A program made the translations under genes and the position numbers. A stretch of DNA of 64,000 nt from the NCBI GenBank assembly GCA_934408585.1, contig CAKRVA010000002.1:186001-250000 (forward strand), in the 5' to 3' direction. Numbering within the stretch: the stretch's first letter is position 1; the number at the start of each line of letters is the position of its first letter. Positions 62,264-64,000 of this stretch are shown piece by piece. The DNA is from an uncultured Lachnospiraceae bacterium (GTDB lineage Bacteria > Bacillota > Clostridia > Lachnospirales > Lachnospiraceae). Under the pieces are notes generated by a model, which saw only the letters and a program-made list of their open reading frames with translations, was not told where the DNA came from and did no database searches.

Positions 62264-63427
62264 TCATACCTTTCTCGGTCCATCTCCAATTTCTACAGAA
62301 TAAAAGTCAGCAGGATATCCAATGGCTTTCTCATAAGCAGTTCCGGTTTTCTGTATAAATGCCTGCACTGCATCCTTCTTCACTAAAGTCACGGTACATC
62401 CTCCGAATCCGGCTCCTGTCATACGGGAACCAAGAACTCCTTCCTGTTCCCATGCCACTTCTACCAATGTATCAAGTTCTTTTCCTGTTACTTCATAATT
62501 ATCACGTAACGAAACATGGGATTTGGACATCAAGGCACCAAAAGTCTCCATATCGTTTTTCTGTAATGCGGCTACCGCCTGTATCGTGCGTTGATTCTCT
62601 GTTACTGCATGCATTGCTCTTCTTTCCAGAACTTCATCACAAATAGCACCCCTTACTTCATAAAACTCATCTATGGTAAGTTCCCCAAGCGTTTTTATTG
62701 TTTTTATCTTTTGGATTCGTTCTAAAGCAGTTTCACATTGGCTTCTGCGCTCATTGTATTTGGAATCGGTTAATTTCCGTTTTTTATTACTGCAGGCAAT
62801 AACCAGCCGGACATCATCAAGTACAATTGGAACATACTGATAGTCCAGTGTTGTCGTATTTAAAAAAATACCATATTGCTTTTTCCCCATGGCAACTGCA
62901 AATTGGTCCATAATTCCACAATTCATGCCATTATAATGATTTTCTGCATACTGCCCGATTTTTGCAAGCTCTTCGTTTTTTATCCGGAATCCCAAAAAGT
63001 CATTCAGAATATAACCAACTAGAACCTCTAAGGAAGCCGATGAAGATAATCCTGCTCCGTTTGGAATATTTCCATATAAAAGCAAGTCCATGCCATACGG
63101 GATTTCATATCCATATTGAAAAAAAGCCCAGAAAACTCCTTTCGGATAATCACTCCAACCGCCATTTTCCCCTGGTACCAAATCTTCCAGGCTGCTTTCT
63201 ATGATTCCTGTCTTTGCAAAGTTCATGGAAAACAACCGTATCTTACGGTCAGCACGTTTCCTGGCTACCGCATACGTTCCCATCGTAAGTGCACAAGGAA
63301 AGACATGACCACCGTTATAATCTGTGTGATCACCAATCAAATTTACTCTTCCCGGTGCAAAATAAATTTCTGCTCCATCGCAGCTGCCAAACCTTTTTTG
63401 AAATTCCTCATATAGCTTTCGGGTCAT
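62264..63427 (-). CDS. galK: Galactokinase
   Basis: 387 residues, GHMP kinase fold. FAPGRVNLIGDHTDYNGGHVFPCAL with the galactose-binding residues, NIPNGAGLSSSASLEVLVGYIL (ATP loop), MNCGIMDQFAVAMG (catalytic Asp) and RMTGAGFGGCTVTLVKK at the C-terminal motif. First step of the Leloir pathway. No galT or galE is adjacent; the other steps must be encoded elsewhere. Likely shares a transcript with the radical SAM gene. Confidence 0.97.
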   Translation of the reverse strand: MTRKLYEEFQKRFGSCDGAEIYFAPGRVNLIGDHTDYNGGHVFPCALTMGTYAVARKRADRKIRLFSMNFAKTGIIESSLEDLVPGENGGWSDYPKGVFWAFFQYGYEIPYGMDLLLYGNIPNGAGLSSSASLEVLVGYILNDFLGFRIKNEELAKIGQYAENHYNGMNCGIMDQFAVAMGKKQYGIFLNTTTLDYQYVPIVLDDVRLVIACSNKKRKLTDSKYNERRSQCETALERIQKIKTIKTLGELTIDEFYEVRGAICDEVLERRAMHAVTENQRTIQAVAALQKNDMETFGALMSKSHVSLRDNYEVTGKELDTLVEVAWEQEGVLGSRMTGAGFGGCTVTLVKKDAVQAFIQKTGTAYEKAIGYPADFYSVEIGDGPRKV

Positions 63428-63467
63428 CTGGATTTCCTTTCCGAACCATTATCATTTCTTTTGTTTT

Positions 63468-63497
63468 ATTATACGGCAACATCCCTGCCTTCGTCCA
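63468..63497 (-). promoter_or_regulatory. Candidate promoter of galK
   Basis: Minus-strand -10 TATAAT (63468-63473) and -35 TGGACG (63492-63497) separated by 18 bases, about 40 bases before the galK ATG. No clear operator seen in the 149-base gap. Confidence 0.55.
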
Positions 63498-63576
63498 GAA
63501 ATGCATTTCTTACTTGCACCCACGTTTTCAATATGTTACTGTTAATTTTGTATGATAAATAGAAAGGTCTTTTCGT

Positions 63577-64000
63577 ATGAAACATTTAAAGAAAGTAATA
63601 CTCCTTCTGTGCTGCCTGCTCCTTGCCGCCTGTGGGGGCGCATCCAAAGAAAAAATTGCAGAAGCACAGGATACTTATACACGTCTTGTCAATATACATA
63701 ATAAGGTGGTTTCTGCACACAAACAGATTCAGGATGATTCGCTGGATGAAAAGCTGGTTACTCTTTCAGGTAAAATTGAACAAATCAACACTTACCATCT
63801 GAATGAAATGAATGACGAAGAAGTAGATATGCTGATTGAAACTATGAATACACTTATTGGTACCTATCAGGAATATCTTGATGCCATTAATCAGATTAAA
63901 TCTTCCGAGGATGCTGCGGTACTTACTCCGATTCCTCTTTCCCTGATTAACGGTACTTCTCTGACCTTCACCAGTCTTTCCTTTTATCAGAAAGATTCTA
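63577..64000 (+). CDS. Lipoprotein, unrecognised family (cut by the right edge)
   Basis: 141 codons to the window end without a stop. Signal peptide KHLKKVILLLCCLLLAACGG with lipobox LAAC (Cys near 19). A helical region follows (EAQDTYTRLVNIHNKVVSAH, then IEQINTYHLNEMNDEEVDMLIETMNTLIGTYQEYLDAI), and a more beta-like segment begins at ILTPIPLSLINGTSLTF-like sequence near the edge. AGAAAGG lies upstream. Homology cannot be stated from this part. It diverges from galK. Confidence 0.8.
   Translation, partial: MKHLKKVILLLCCLLLAACGGASKEKIAEAQDTYTRLVNIHNKVVSAHKQIQDDSLDEKLVTLSGKIEQINTYHLNEMNDEEVDMLIETMNTLIGTYQEYLDAINQIKSSEDAAVLTPIPLSLINGTSLTFTSLSFYQKDS

Overview
The window reads as chromosome of a low-to-moderate GC, spore-forming member of the Clostridia, most likely Lachnospiraceae. 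The basis is gene content and order: a HrcA/CIRCE-controlled dnaK operon, SpmA and SpmB, RicT, YaaR, IreB, type III glutamine synthetase, a SEC-C methionine aminopeptidase, split transketolase, DUF4860 and YjfB proteins, and Firmicutes-type promoters and Shine-Dalgarno sites. The species assignment is inference; no rRNA is present. Most genes lie on the minus strand. There is no phage, IS element, integrase or CRISPR array.

Layout. (1) 1-3970: dnaJ (partial), dnaK, grpE and hrcA, read leftward from a sigma-A promoter with a perfect CIRCE operator. (2) 4000-5906: a solitary OLD-type ATPase/Toprim nuclease with its own promoter. (3) 5929-12176: a cell-envelope operon of a PucR-like regulator, FtsE, FtsX, an EnvC-like M23 hydrolase, a C-terminal processing protease and an SGNH-like membrane protein. 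(4) 12339-15269: YjfB, the RNA-binding protein CvfB, an acyl-ACP thioesterase, tRNA-Gln and a C39-like cysteine-peptidase-like protein. (5) 15278-23314: a tightly overlapping housekeeping operon of ireB, ruvX, a DUF1292 gene, fur, RNase J, ylbF, a truncated mltG-like gene, trmR, trhP and glnN. It resembles the yrzL-yrrK-yrzB-yrrL-yrrM-yrrN/O stretch of Bacillus. (6) 23366-33567: mtaB, an isolated HPr/Crh-like gene on the plus strand, thiI, a cysteine desulfurase gene, rsmE, prmA, traX, a HAD phosphatase gene, an ABC-F gene and spmA. A 207-bp nested inverted repeat separates prmA from rsmE.

(7) 33629-37305 (plus strand): a transglutaminase-like lipoprotein followed by a GspF platform protein and four small pilin-like or membrane-anchored proteins, with no ATPase or prepilin peptidase. 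(8) 37282-38774: a class B sortase and a CAP-domain lipoprotein. (9) 38929-46913: the counterpart of the Bacillus yaaO-to-rsmI block. A guanylate-kinase-like gene sits where tmk would be, and pyruvate kinase is inserted. (10) 47037-54917: a lipoprotein, two DUF975 paralogues, MetAP, rpe, split transketolase behind a palindromic operator candidate, and a DUF885 peptidase. (11) 54853-63427: a BMP-type nucleoside ABC importer, spmB, a B12-binding radical SAM protein and galactokinase. A lipoprotein gene runs off the right edge.

Functionally the window is dominated by protein folding, tRNA and rRNA modification (MtaB, ThiI, TrmR, TrhP, RsmE, RsmI, TrmN6), RNA decay, cell-wall remodelling and central carbon/nitrogen metabolism. 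The least conventional parts are the nested inverted repeat, the His-less HPr-like protein, the minimal pseudopilus operon, the lone OLD nuclease with a cysteine cluster, and several overlaps between terminators and coding or start signals.
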